Shown: positions 17,062 to 26,842, counted from the stretch's first letter. The stretch is 64,000 nt of DNA from JAIYDJ01 sp031400505 (GCA_031400505.1 JANNPZ010000038.1:109990-173989), one strand, 5' to 3'. Made by a program: numbers and translations. The notes: generated by a model not told the origin, from the letters alone.

Positions 17062-17939
17062 CCCGCAACCGTGACCACATCCACGGCCTGTCGGCCATTT
17101 TGCCGCCCCGACACCCGCAATATCCCTTTGATCGGCGCCACATCCGAATAGTCCCGGCCATGCGCTACCACAATGTGGTCGTCACGAACCAGACAATCAT
17201 TGGTCGGGTCATAGTCCACCCAACCCAGGTTTGAACCGCACCACGCCCGCACCCAGGCATGCATGGCATCTGCGCCCTCAAGACGCGATTTTCCGGGCGG
17301 CGGTTCGGTGCGCAAGAAACCGCTGACATATCCTGCAGGAACGCCAATGCCGCGCAGGCACGCGATTAGGATGTGGGAATAGTCCTGACACACACCTTTC
17401 TGCGCGGCGAAAGCCACACTCAAAGGCGTGTCGACTTCGGTGGCGCGCGGATCGAACGTCATGTGCCCGTGCAACGCATGCCCCACGGCCCGCACCACTT
17501 GCAACGTCGTGTCAGACGGTTCGGCAAATTGTTTGGCAAACCGATGCGTGGCCGGAGCAAGCGGCACCCTGGGCGATGCTGTCACCATGTGCAGCGGCGA
17601 CTGCGCCCCAAGATCAACGCAACTTGCCAATTCGTGCCCCAGAAGGGCAAAGGTCAATGACTTCGCCTCGTCCAAAGGGTCGACTTGCCGTTGCACGCGG
17701 GCTTGCATCACCAGATCAAGGCGGTCATGCGCGGCGCGGCAAGCAAACTCGACGAGATGGTTGCCAAAAAAGTCGCGCCCGTCACGGCGTTCCTCTGGAC
17801 TTGGCGAAATGGTCACCAGCCCGGCAATCAACTGTTGCTGCCCAGCGACGTCCGGCGGCAGCACACGAAGCAGGTGCCGCCCTGCCCCCGCCGGACTGCC
17901 ATACTCGTATTCCAGTGCCAGCTTGATATCGTAAATCAC
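17058..17939 (-). CDS. Transglutaminase-like cysteine protease family protein
   Basis: A 293-residue protein with an N-terminal beta-rich domain (bacterial transglutaminase-like N-terminal) and a C-terminal transglutaminase core. The catalytic triad is visible: Cys in KGVCQDYSHI, His in DAMHAWVRAW, Asp in WVDYDPTNDC. Translation appears to start at GTG (17939), 12 bp after the ATP-grasp gene. It is the third gene of a probable operon with the ATP-grasp/alpha-E and DUF2126 proteins. These sets are predicted to make and process unusual peptide linkages; the true substrate is unknown. Confidence 0.9.
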   Translation of the reverse strand: MIYDIKLALEYEYGSPAGAGRHLLRVLPPDVAGQQQLIAGLVTISPSPEERRDGRDFFGNHLVEFACRAAHDRLDLVMQARVQRQVDPLDEAKSLTFALLGHELASCVDLGAQSPLHMVTASPRVPLAPATHRFAKQFAEPSDTTLQVVRAVGHALHGHMTFDPRATEVDTPLSVAFAAQKGVCQDYSHILIACLRGIGVPAGYVSGFLRTEPPPGKSRLEGADAMHAWVRAWCGSNLGWVDYDPTNDCLVRDDHIVVAHGRDYSDVAPIKGILRVSGRQNGRQAVDVVTVAG

Positions 17940-17951
17940 CCCTGCCTCATA

Positions 17952-20342
17952 CTAGTGCAGACATGCCGCGTTCAGCGCGGGCGACAGATCACGAAGTCCG
18001 TTGTGCACCGCCTGCAACGCCTTGGTGTCCAGACTGTCAACCGAATGCGCCGCCAGCGCCGTCTGCAACGCCAGCGCCCGCCGATCGACCTCCAGAATGC
18101 CGTTTGGATGCAAATGCATCAGATCGGCCAGCCGCGCCCGCACCATGTCCAGTTGGAACCGGACAGACCGCGGGTTCATGTCGTCAAGCGCCAAAAGATC
18201 GATCACAGTCTCGCGGCTTGTCGCCACCGCATAGCGCTGCCGGTGGACCATGGTACTGTCGCCAATTTCTATCGCCAGATCGAGCCCACCTTGCGGCGCA
18301 CCCGGATCAGCAAGGGCCGCAAGCAAGTCCGCCATCATTGAAGCGCGCTCCAGCGATCTCCCGATCGTCAGAAACTGCCAACCCGCTGCGCGAAACATGT
18401 TTTCATGAACAAGCCCGGAAAACCCGGCAATCTTGCGCAGAAAAACACCCATCACCTGCGCCGCGTCCTGCCCTGACTGCGAGGTCTTCGCGATCCGGGT
18501 CATCGACTTTTCCATGTCTTTCAAAGCAGCCCAGCCATCCACACTGAAGCGGTCCCGGATATGACCCGCGCAACCCACGGCAGCGGTCAAGGTAGCCAAC
18601 AACCCTTTTGGCACTGCCTGCGCCGGATCAATCCCGTAGGCTTGCAACCGCCCGCGGATGAAGACCAGCAAAGGCTCTGTCGCAAGTTCGCTTCGCCGGC
18701 TGTAATAGGCCCGCACCAGCCGCGCCAGGCCTTCGGTCCGTTCAACGTAGCGACCAAGCCAGAACAGATTGTCCGCAGCGCGCGACGGCAACGGTCCCGG
18801 CTTGGCGCGCACAAACCTGGTATCGGGCGACTGCAACAAGCTGACCGGCTCTACCGGGTTTTCACTGACCACCCACACATCAGCCACCGTCCCGCCATTT
18901 CGCATGGAAATCGCGGATGTGTCGGTGCTTGCCCCGATCCTTCCGAACCCGCCAGGCATCACCTGCCAACCCTCTTTCGTGCGAGCCAGAAACATCCGGA
19001 CCGTCATCGGGCGCGGTGTCAGAATGCCCTTGTCATAGACAGGCGTGGTTGACAGCGTGACCAGCTCTTTGGCCACCAGACCCTGAGCATTATCGGTCAG
19101 CCAGTCGCGCAAATCTGCCCCTTCTGCCCCAAAGAGCCGGCCGGCGACGGCGTGCGCCTCGTCGCTTTCAAACGGCAACCGGGTCGCCAGTGCCGGTGCT
19201 ATCATCATCCGCTTGGCATGGGTTCGCACATGGGCCAGCTCGCGTGCACCACCGCACCACCACGTTGCCACATTGGGCAGCGACAGCGGTTTGCCGGTCA
19301 GCACCCGCGAAATTGCCGGCAAGAACGCCATCAGTGCCTGCGTTTCCAGAACGCCGACGCCCAATGCGTTGACCATCGTGATCTGACCCGCCCGAATAAC
19401 TGACATCAGGCCAGGAGTGCCGAGTGCACTGTCTTCGCGCAACTCCAGTGGGTCAGCCCAAATCCCGTCCATCCGGCGCCACAGCACGTCGACCGGAACC
19501 AACCCTTGCACCGTGCGCAACAGCAAACGACCGTCCTCGACCACCAGATCTTCGCCTTCCAACAACGCCATCCCCAAATAGCGCGCGATATAGGCCTGTT
19601 CGTAGTAGGTGTCGGTCAATGGTCCCGGTGTCAAAATCCCCGCGCGCGATGCCGGGTCATGCCGAAGCCGGTCCAGTGCATCGCGAAAGGACCGAAAAAA
19701 ACCAGCCAACCGAAAGACGTTGGACGACTGGTACAGGTCGGGAAACACCCTGCTGCAGGCAACGCGGTTTTCCAGCGCGAACCCCGCTCCGGATGGCGCA
19801 TCCATCCGGTCCGACAGCACCCACCAGCGCCCGTCCGGCCCACGTCCGATCTCAAAACCGACAAAGTGCAGGAAATACCCCGAACGCGGCTTGACCCCGA
19901 CCATTGGCCGCAACCATTCCGGGCTTTGCGCAATCAGCGTAGCAGGCAGATGGCCCTCTGCCACCAGACGGTTATCGCCGTAAAGGTCCGCCACGACTTG
20001 CTCCAGCAGATCGGCGCGTTCGGCCAGACCTTGCGCAATTTCGCGCCATTCCCGTTCCGGCAACAGGATCGGGATCGGACTGAACGGCCAGTCGCGCCCC
20101 GCCGCCGAGCTGTCGCCATAGCCGCGAAAAAATACTCCGGCATCGGCCAGATGCTGGTCACCTGCTGCAAATGCCGCTTCAGCCTCGGCCGTCGTCAAAG
20201 CCGACAGATGTTCGATCAACGGCCCCCAGACCGCGCGCATCGCCCCTTTGGCATCCGTCAATTCATCCGGTACACCCGACAATGGCCGGTAAAGGCCGAA
20301 CAACCGAAGCCCTGCCGCCGCTTTGCGCGCCGCTTCTGTCAC
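17952..20342 (-). CDS. Circularly permuted ATP-grasp / alpha-E domain fusion protein
   Basis: A 796-residue fusion. Residues ~1-470 are a circularly permuted type-2 ATP-grasp (FFRGYGDSSAAGRDWPFSPIP, GILTPGPLTDTYYEQAYIARYLG, then VLTGKPLSLPNVATWWCG and KELVTLSTTPVYDKG). Residues ~490-790 are an all-helical alpha-E domain (SRAADNLFWLGRYVERTEGLARLVRAYYSRR, LTIGRSLERASMMADLL). In many genomes these are separate neighbouring genes. Translation starts at a GTG directly adjacent to the stop of the upstream DUF2126 gene, indicating coupling. Predicted to be an ATP-dependent peptide ligase; untested. Confidence 0.9.
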   Translation of the reverse strand: MTEAARKAAAGLRLFGLYRPLSGVPDELTDAKGAMRAVWGPLIEHLSALTTAEAEAAFAAGDQHLADAGVFFRGYGDSSAAGRDWPFSPIPILLPEREWREIAQGLAERADLLEQVVADLYGDNRLVAEGHLPATLIAQSPEWLRPMVGVKPRSGYFLHFVGFEIGRGPDGRWWVLSDRMDAPSGAGFALENRVACSRVFPDLYQSSNVFRLAGFFRSFRDALDRLRHDPASRAGILTPGPLTDTYYEQAYIARYLGMALLEGEDLVVEDGRLLLRTVQGLVPVDVLWRRMDGIWADPLELREDSALGTPGLMSVIRAGQITMVNALGVGVLETQALMAFLPAISRVLTGKPLSLPNVATWWCGGARELAHVRTHAKRMMIAPALATRLPFESDEAHAVAGRLFGAEGADLRDWLTDNAQGLVAKELVTLSTTPVYDKGILTPRPMTVRMFLARTKEGWQVMPGGFGRIGASTDTSAISMRNGGTVADVWVVSENPVEPVSLLQSPDTRFVRAKPGPLPSRAADNLFWLGRYVERTEGLARLVRAYYSRRSELATEPLLVFIRGRLQAYGIDPAQAVPKGLLATLTAAVGCAGHIRDRFSVDGWAALKDMEKSMTRIAKTSQSGQDAAQVMGVFLRKIAGFSGLVHENMFRAAGWQFLTIGRSLERASMMADLLAALADPGAPQGGLDLAIEIGDSTMVHRQRYAVATSRETVIDLLALDDMNPRSVRFQLDMVRARLADLMHLHPNGILEVDRRALALQTALAAHSVDSLDTKALQAVHNGLRDLSPALNAACLH

Positions 20343-23300
20343 CTACAGACCCGGCGCACGGCGCAGATCGAGTGTCATCGGAAACTCGGGGTGTGGCGTC
20401 TCGCTGGCCGGTTGCCAGGCCCCGGCACTGTGGCCAAAGGGTTCAAACCGCGACAACCGCCGCGCCTCGGCCTCATTGCCGTTGACCGGAAACGTGTCAT
20501 AGCTGCGTCCGCCCGGATGCTTTACATGACAAGTACAGCCGCCAATCGACCGCCCCGTCCAGGTGTCATACAGATCAAACGTCAACGGCGCGTCAATCCG
20601 CAATACCGGATGCAGCGCAAGCGGCGGCTGCCACGCCTTATAGCGCACCGCCGCCACGGCCACGCCGGACCCGACCTGTTGCATCGGCATCCGCCGCTGG
20701 TTGCAGGTCACAACATAGCGCCCCGGCGTCGCACAGGTCACTTTCGCCTGAAGCCTCTCGACCGAACTGTCGGTATAGCGCACCGTGCCGCCGATCGCCC
20801 CGGTTTCACCCATCACATGCCATGGCTCCAGCGCCTGACGCAGTTCCAGCGTGACGCCTTCGACTGCAACCTCTCCACAGAACGGAAAGCGGAATTCGAC
20901 CTGCGCCTGAAACCAGGCGGGGTCCAGATCGAACCCGTGCACCTTCAGGTCGGCCAGCACTTCCAGGAAATCCGCCCAGACAAAATGCGGCAGCATGAAC
21001 CGATCGCCCAGCGTGGTCCCCCACCGCGTCAACGACCCCGTTGCAGGTGCCGCCCAGAACCGCGCAATCAAAGCCCGGATCAGCAATTGCTGGGCAAGGC
21101 TCATGCGCGGGTTCGGCGGCATCTCGAACCCGCGGAACTCTACAAGCCCCAGCCGCCCCGTCGGGCCATCGGGCGAATACAACTTGTCAATGCAGATCTC
21201 GGCCCGGTGGGTGTTGCCCGTCACATCGACCAAAAGGTTGCGCAACAACCGATCGGTCAGCCACGGCGCAGGAACCATCCCCGCATTGGGCTGCGGTATC
21301 TGCGCCAGTGCTATCTCCAACTCGTAGAGCGCGTCCATCCGCGCCTCGTCTATGCGCGGAGCCTGCGATGTAGGCCCGATGAAAAGACCTGAAAACAAAT
21401 AAGAAAGGCTCGGGTGTCGCTGCCAGTGCAGGATCAGACTGGCCAGCAAATCCGGCCGTCGCAGGAAAGGGCTGTCTGTTGGTGTGGACCCACCCACGAC
21501 GACATGGTTCCCTCCACCCGTCCCGGTATGCCGCCCGTCAATCAGAAACTTGTCGGCCCCCAGCTTCAACTGCCGGGCCTCTTCATAGACCGCCTCGGTC
21601 GTCTGCACACATTCGGCCCAGGAATGCGCCGGATGGATGTTCACCTCGATCACCCCAGGGTCCGGCGCGACCCGGATCACGTTCAGCCGGGGGTCAAAAG
21701 GCGGCGCATAGCCTTCGATATGTACGGGCAGCCCCATCGCCGTCGCCGCGGCTTCTGCCGCTGCGACAAGGTCAAGATACTCCTCAACCCCCTCTACCGG
21801 CGGCATGAACACGCAAAGCCGGCCATCGCGGGGCTCTACCGATATCGCCGTCCGCACCGCCCCGCCCACTTCGCCCAGCGTCTGCTCGACCCGAGCCTGC
21901 GACGGTTCGGCGGCGGTAAAGGCCGACCGCTGCACCTGTTGCGCCCTCAGATCGGCCGGATCGACCAGCGGCGAGCGGTCTTGCATCGGCTCGGCAGGAT
22001 GGACATGCGGATAGGCCGCGGCCGGCACCCAAGGCAATGCCCCCAGCGGCAGGCGATACCCGACAGGGCTGTCGCCCGGCACCAGAAACAGATGCCCGCG
22101 CCGCAACTGCCACTTCTCGCTGCGCCACACCCGCCCGGTGGCGCGCGCTTGCCAGGCCTGCACCGGCAGCACATAGCCCGATGCAGTGGTAAGCCCGCGC
22201 CCAAACACCCGCGCAATCCGGTTGCGCTCTTCCGGGTCCGTCAGCTTGGAGTTTTCCGGGGTCACATTCGCAGGCAGATTGCCCTCTTTGACGATCCACT
22301 CTGCTGGGTCCTCAAAGGCCGGCAACACATAGTCGGCCTCCAATCCCAGATGTGCTGCCATCCCTTGCAAGAATGTCTCTGCTTGGGCTGGCGTTGCAAC
22401 ACATGACGTCACCTCGGGTGCGATCAGTGTCGGGTCAGACCAGATCAGCTTGCCATCGCGCCGCCAGTAGAGCGAGAAGGTCCAGCGCGGCAGGCTCTCT
22501 CCCGGATACCACTTGCCCTGACCATAGTGCAGAAACCCGCCCGGTGCGAATCTCGCCTGCAGCCGCCGGATCAACGCATCGGCAAACACGCGCTTCGTCG
22601 GACCCACCGCATCGCTGTTCCACTCTTCTGCCTCGAAATCGAGGGTGGACACAAACGTTGGTTCCCCCCCCATTGTCAGCCTCACATCACCCTCGGCCAG
22701 CGCCGCATCGACCCTCTCTCCCAAAGCGTTCAGCGCGGCCCAGGCCTCGTCTGAAAACGGCTTGGTGATCCGGGGATGCTCGGCCACCCGCGCGACTTGC
22801 ATGTCAAAGTCGAAATCGACCTCGGCAAAACTCGCAAGCCCAGAAATCGGCGCTGCATTGCGGTAATGTGGCACAGCCGCCAGCGGAATATGCGACTCTC
22901 CGGTCAAGAGACCCGACGTCGGGTCAAGCCCGATCCACCCTGCGCCGGGCAGATAGATCTCGGCCCAGGCATGCAGATCGGTGAAATCCTGCGCAGCCCC
23001 CACCGGCCCGTCTACCGCGATCAGATCGGGCTTCAGCTGGACAAGATATCCGGACACAAACCGTGCAGCCAACCCCAGATGCCGCGCCACCTGCACCAGC
23101 AACCACGACGTATCCCGGCACGACCCTTTGCCTTCAGTCAATGTCTCTTCGGGCGTCTGTACCCCCGGCTCCATGCGGATCACATAGCCGATCTCGCCCG
23201 CCAGCCGCGCATTCAGCCCGACAATGAAATCGATGGTCCGGACAGATTCGCGCGACACCGACGCGACAAAGGCCGCCAACAACGGCCCCGCCGGGTCAGG

Positions 23301-23657
23301 CGTGCGATAGATCACCAGATCGTCGGCAGTATCTGCAGGGTATTCGAACGGGTATGATTCCGCGCTGTCTTCGACAAAGAAATCGAAAGGGTTGTAGACC
23401 GACATGTCCGCAACCACGTCCACCTCGATTTTCAACTCGGTCACGGGGTTCGGAAACACATATCGCGCCAGCCAGTTGCCATAGGCATCCTGCTGATAAT
23501 TCACAAAATGATCAGCGGGCGAGACTTTAAGCGAATGCGACAGCACCCGCGTTCGGCTGTGCGGTGCAGGCCGCAACCGGATCACTTGCGGGCCCAGCGT
23601 CACGGGGCGGTCATAGCGGTAATGGGTCAGATGATGGATCGAAGCGAGGATCGACAT
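20343..23657 (-). CDS. Transglutaminase-DUF2126 fusion protein
   Basis: A 1104-residue protein starting MSILASIHHLTHYRYDRPVTLGPQ. Residues ~1-290 are a transglutaminase domain with Cys in GKGSCRDTSWL, His in FTDLHAWAEIYLPG and Asp in GLDPTSGLL. The remainder is DUF2126, with LTMGGEPTFVS, WYPGESLPRW and DGRHTGTGGGNHVVVGG. DUF2126 includes a glutamine-synthetase-like region in published predictions. It is the first gene of the operon. The start at 23657 is chosen over an in-frame upstream extension of 10 residues. Confidence 0.91.
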   Translation of the reverse strand: MSILASIHHLTHYRYDRPVTLGPQVIRLRPAPHSRTRVLSHSLKVSPADHFVNYQQDAYGNWLARYVFPNPVTELKIEVDVVADMSVYNPFDFFVEDSAESYPFEYPADTADDLVIYRTPDPAGPLLAAFVASVSRESVRTIDFIVGLNARLAGEIGYVIRMEPGVQTPEETLTEGKGSCRDTSWLLVQVARHLGLAARFVSGYLVQLKPDLIAVDGPVGAAQDFTDLHAWAEIYLPGAGWIGLDPTSGLLTGESHIPLAAVPHYRNAAPISGLASFAEVDFDFDMQVARVAEHPRITKPFSDEAWAALNALGERVDAALAEGDVRLTMGGEPTFVSTLDFEAEEWNSDAVGPTKRVFADALIRRLQARFAPGGFLHYGQGKWYPGESLPRWTFSLYWRRDGKLIWSDPTLIAPEVTSCVATPAQAETFLQGMAAHLGLEADYVLPAFEDPAEWIVKEGNLPANVTPENSKLTDPEERNRIARVFGRGLTTASGYVLPVQAWQARATGRVWRSEKWQLRRGHLFLVPGDSPVGYRLPLGALPWVPAAAYPHVHPAEPMQDRSPLVDPADLRAQQVQRSAFTAAEPSQARVEQTLGEVGGAVRTAISVEPRDGRLCVFMPPVEGVEEYLDLVAAAEAAATAMGLPVHIEGYAPPFDPRLNVIRVAPDPGVIEVNIHPAHSWAECVQTTEAVYEEARQLKLGADKFLIDGRHTGTGGGNHVVVGGSTPTDSPFLRRPDLLASLILHWQRHPSLSYLFSGLFIGPTSQAPRIDEARMDALYELEIALAQIPQPNAGMVPAPWLTDRLLRNLLVDVTGNTHRAEICIDKLYSPDGPTGRLGLVEFRGFEMPPNPRMSLAQQLLIRALIARFWAAPATGSLTRWGTTLGDRFMLPHFVWADFLEVLADLKVHGFDLDPAWFQAQVEFRFPFCGEVAVEGVTLELRQALEPWHVMGETGAIGGTVRYTDSSVERLQAKVTCATPGRYVVTCNQRRMPMQQVGSGVAVAAVRYKAWQPPLALHPVLRIDAPLTFDLYDTWTGRSIGGCTCHVKHPGGRSYDTFPVNGNEAEARRLSRFEPFGHSAGAWQPASETPHPEFPMTLDLRRAPGL

Positions 23658-23862
23658 GGTGGCCCTATCACAATTGCGCCCTGCCATTTTGTTTCACAAC
23701 CTGCACTGCCGCACCACCGCAATATGAAAAAGCCGGCACGTGGCATGGCGATGCCCAAATTCTCGCATCACGCTGCCGCCAAAACCAGCAGTGGACCGTC
23801 GCACACCCCGGTGTATCGAAACGGCTTAGGGCGTGCAAAACCACGTCGCGGCGCGCTTTGCC

Positions 23863-24894
23863 TTAGCCCGCAACTGGCACCCACATTACATCGTCAATCC
23901 TTGCAGCCCCGGTTGCAAGCATCACCAGACGGTCAAACCCCAAGGCAATCCCGCAAGCCGCAGGCATCCCCGGCAACGCACTCAGAAACTCTTCGTCAAG
24001 AGGATAGCTTTCGTCATAAACCCTGCGCTTCTCTTCCATCTCTGCCACAAACCGCCGCCGCTGCTCGGGCGCGTCGGTCAACTCGCCAAACCCGTTGGCA
24101 AGTTCCACCCCGCAGGCATACAACTCAAACCGCTCTGCCAGTCGCGCGTCTTCGGTCAGGGGTCGCGCCAGGGCAGCCTCGGCCAAGGGATAGCGATCCA
24201 GAAACGTGACGCAGCCGATCCCCAGGTTGGGCTCGACTTTGGTGACAAGAACCTTGGCGACAAGGTCAGACCATGTGTCGTCAAGGGCGACACGCATCCC
24301 GCGCTGCCGCATCTGCGCGGCCAGACCGTCGCGGCTCACCGCAGCACCATGGCCCAGCGTTGCAAGAAGGTCGATTTCGGCATAGCGTTGAAATGCCTCG
24401 CAAACCCCCAGCCTCTCTGGCGCTGCAGCCGGATCGCAAACGCGACCGCGATACTGCAACAGTCCGCCCGGTGCCGCCAACCGCAGCATCGCCATGCAAT
24501 CGTGCATCAGCACATCATAGCTTTCGCCGACACGGTACCACTCCAACATGGTAAACTCCGGGCTGTGCAGCGGCCCCCGCTCTCGGTTGCGCCAGACATG
24601 GGCAAAGGCCGCAATCTTCTGCTCTCCTGCCACAAGAAGCTTTTTCATCGCAAACTCGGGGCTGGTGTGCAGATACATCCCGCGCCCGACCCCGTCATTG
24701 CCGATTTCCAAGGTGGCGAACGCGTGAAGATGCGCCTCGTTGCCGGGGCTGACCTGCAACGCCACCGGGTCGACCTCGATGAACCCCTGCTCGGCCATCC
24801 ACCCGCGAAGCCTTGTCTGGATCTGGTTGCGCGCGATCAGCAATGGGCGGCGGTCGGAATGAAACAGCGGGTCCCACCACGGTGTCACGGTCAT
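23863..24894 (-). CDS. epmA: EF-P lysine aminoacylase EpmA (GenX/PoxA)
   Basis: A 343-residue class II lysyl-tRNA-synthetase-like enzyme without an anticodon-binding domain. It attaches beta-lysine to elongation factor P. Class II motifs are visible: motif 2 VWRNRERGPLHSPEFTMLEWY and motif 3 GIALGFDRLVML; substrate-site residues lie in VELANGFGELTD. GAGGA precedes the ATG at 24894. It is divergent from efp across a 98-bp gap. The partner 2,3-aminomutase gene (epmB) is not in the window. Confidence 0.95.
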   Translation of the reverse strand: MTVTPWWDPLFHSDRRPLLIARNQIQTRLRGWMAEQGFIEVDPVALQVSPGNEAHLHAFATLEIGNDGVGRGMYLHTSPEFAMKKLLVAGEQKIAAFAHVWRNRERGPLHSPEFTMLEWYRVGESYDVLMHDCMAMLRLAAPGGLLQYRGRVCDPAAAPERLGVCEAFQRYAEIDLLATLGHGAAVSRDGLAAQMRQRGMRVALDDTWSDLVAKVLVTKVEPNLGIGCVTFLDRYPLAEAALARPLTEDARLAERFELYACGVELANGFGELTDAPEQRRRFVAEMEEKRRVYDESYPLDEEFLSALPGMPAACGIALGFDRLVMLATGAARIDDVMWVPVAG

Positions 24895-24992
24895 AGCGGC
24901 TTCCTCTGGAGATTTCGGTTCAGATACGCTAAGCGCAACCCAAAGCTCTTACGCCTTGCCACGCAAGATCCGCAACCACAAGGAACCACCCG

Positions 24993-25559
24993 TTGAAAGT
25001 CATCGCTTCCTCGCTCCGTAAAGGCAACGTCGTCGAAATGGAAGGCCGCCTTTATGTCGTGCTCAGCACCGAAAACTTCCACCCTGGCAAAGGCACGCCG
25101 ACGACTTCGGTGGACATGCGCAGGATCTCTGACGGGGTGAAAGTGGCTGAACGCTGGCGCACCACGGAGATGGTCGAAAAGGCAACTGTGGACGAGCGGA
25201 ACTACAACTATTTGTACGAAGATGGCGAAGGCTATCACTTCATGGAACCGCAATCCTACGAACAGGTCGCTGTGCATCCTGACGTGATAGGCGACCAGAA
25301 AGTCTTTCTGACCGACGGACTGACCGTGGCCCTGAAGACTTTTGAAGGTGTCGCCATTTCCATCGAACTTCCGCAGCGCGTTACCGTGGAAATCACCGAA
25401 ACTGAACCGGTGGTCAAAGGCCAGACGGCATCGTCGTCCTACAAACCTGCGATCTGCTCGAACGGAATCCGGGTCATGGTGCCGCCGCATATCGGCGCCG
25501 GTGTAAGAATCGTGATCAACACAGAAGACTATTCTTACGTCGAACGCGCCCGCGACTGA
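24993..25559 (+). CDS. efp: Translation elongation factor P
   Basis: A 188-residue three-domain factor that relieves ribosome stalling at polyproline runs. The modified-lysine loop is present (NFHPGKGTPTTSV, Lys at residue 33), consistent with the adjacent epmA. The start appears to be TTG at 24993 (MKVIASSLRKGNVVE), with AAGGA upstream and no nearby ATG in frame. Domain III ends with VINTEDYSYVERARD. The 158 bp after the gene, up to the convergent DUF2793 gene, hold no feature I can support. Confidence 0.96.
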   Translation: MKVIASSLRKGNVVEMEGRLYVVLSTENFHPGKGTPTTSVDMRRISDGVKVAERWRTTEMVEKATVDERNYNYLYEDGEGYHFMEPQSYEQVAVHPDVIGDQKVFLTDGLTVALKTFEGVAISIELPQRVTVEITETEPVVKGQTASSSYKPAICSNGIRVMVPPHIGAGVRIVINTEDYSYVERARD

Positions 25560-25717
25560 GGAAGTCGCCAAACCGACCCCGAACCCCAGTTTTCGCCGTT
25601 GCGTGCAGCGTTGTCGGACCTGCCTTCGCAATGGCGCAACTGGTGCCGTGGTATCAGCGCAATGCGTGCGTCGCAGAACCTAGCCTGCAACGCAGAATTG
25701 CTTTCAGAAACGACGGC

Positions 25718-26842
25718 CTAAAACCAGCGTCCGACGGCCATCACGGCAGCGGTCAGCGTCGTTGCATCGGACGTTGGGGAAAACACCCGCGCCAGCGCGG
25801 TCGTTGCCCCCCCTGCCCGCAGGTTCAACCAGCGCGGAGTTGTAGCGGTGACAGCGCCCGACGTTGATGGTGCAACAGAGAATGCAATCGGAAAGGTCCA
25901 GGTCGCCTCGTTTCCGACAAAAAGACTGCCCGCAGCGGTGGTCGCTGCAGGCAGCGCAGTCAGGTTGTGCCAGCAAATCTGCGTGCCATCGGCAAACCGC
26001 GCGAACCGGCCGTTGGCGTTGCTGCCTTGTTCGATCATGGCGCCTGTCGGCACGCCTGAGGCTTGCGAAACCGTGCCCAATACGTTGCCGCGCCGAAAGG
26101 CCTGCGCCGGTCCCGCAACCGTGGTCAGCAACCGCCCGGCGGTCACGTCGGTTGTGTTTTGCACCACCGCCGTCCCGGTTACAGTGCCTGTGACGACGGC
26201 CCCTTGCGGCAAAGTCACCTGCCCGGTGGCGCCAGCGATCTGCAATGCCGTCGTGAACGTCGCGCCGTCGGCACTGGCCTTGATCGCGAACTCGTTGTTA
26301 CCCGCCAGCCCCATCTCTGCGCGGCCTGAAAAGCCAACTTGAAACAGCAAACTCGCCGTATCGCCGACTGCGGCCTTGTTGATCTTGACCTGATGACCCG
26401 CGCCCGCATGGTTCAGCAGAATTGCCGCAGAAGACACCGAAAGCCGGTTGGTCGCATCCGGAACAGCCGAAACACCCAATTGGCCCAGCACCAGCGGCCC
26501 GTCCGCCAAAGTCGCCCAAAGCGCGCCATCAAAAATAGCAACCGCGTTTTCGGCGTCTATGAATGCCTGCCACCCGGCCAGCGGCACAAGAAACACCCAT
26601 GCCGTTCCGTCCCAAACTGCAACATGACCCGCCTGCCCCGCCCATGCCGCAGTGGCCCCCGACGCCACAATATGTCGCGCCCCGGTCAGCGGAGCGATCG
26701 GTGGCGCAGTCCGGTTGCGGTCCTGAACCGCCAATTGCACCACCACATCCAGCAGGCGCAGGGCCTCGTTCATTGTCACATGCTTTTGCGCCTGCGATGG
26801 CAACAGCAACGGCAGCGACAGGATCGTCGTTTGGTCGGGCAT
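25718..26842 (-). CDS. DUF2793 protein, possible GTA/phage tail fibre
   Basis: A 374-residue protein. Residues ~1-110 match the DUF2793 domain (LPLLLPSQAQKHVTMNEALRLLDVVVQLAV, GHVAVWDGTAWVFLVPLAGW). The middle is a low-complexity beta-rich repeat region (GQVTLPQGAVVTGTVTGTAVVQ), and the end resembles a fibre C-terminus (GRFARFADGTQICWHN). DUF2793 occurs in phage tail-fibre-like proteins and, as I recall, in the distantly located tail fibre of the Rhodobacter GTA. Here it sits about 18 kb from the GTA cluster. GGAGG precedes the ATG. Confidence 0.8.
   Translation of the reverse strand: MPDQTTILSLPLLLPSQAQKHVTMNEALRLLDVVVQLAVQDRNRTAPPIAPLTGARHIVASGATAAWAGQAGHVAVWDGTAWVFLVPLAGWQAFIDAENAVAIFDGALWATLADGPLVLGQLGVSAVPDATNRLSVSSAAILLNHAGAGHQVKINKAAVGDTASLLFQVGFSGRAEMGLAGNNEFAIKASADGATFTTALQIAGATGQVTLPQGAVVTGTVTGTAVVQNTTDVTAGRLLTTVAGPAQAFRRGNVLGTVSQASGVPTGAMIEQGSNANGRFARFADGTQICWHNLTALPAATTAAGSLFVGNEATWTFPIAFSVAPSTSGAVTATTPRWLNLRAGGATTALARVFSPTSDATTLTAAVMAVGRWF

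Noticed and set aside
19506..21392. 628-codon open frame on the plus strand
   Set aside because: It runs antisense to the ATP-grasp/alpha-E and DUF2126 genes. The product is Arg/Pro/His/Gln-rich with no domain, as expected for the reverse of GC-rich coding DNA.
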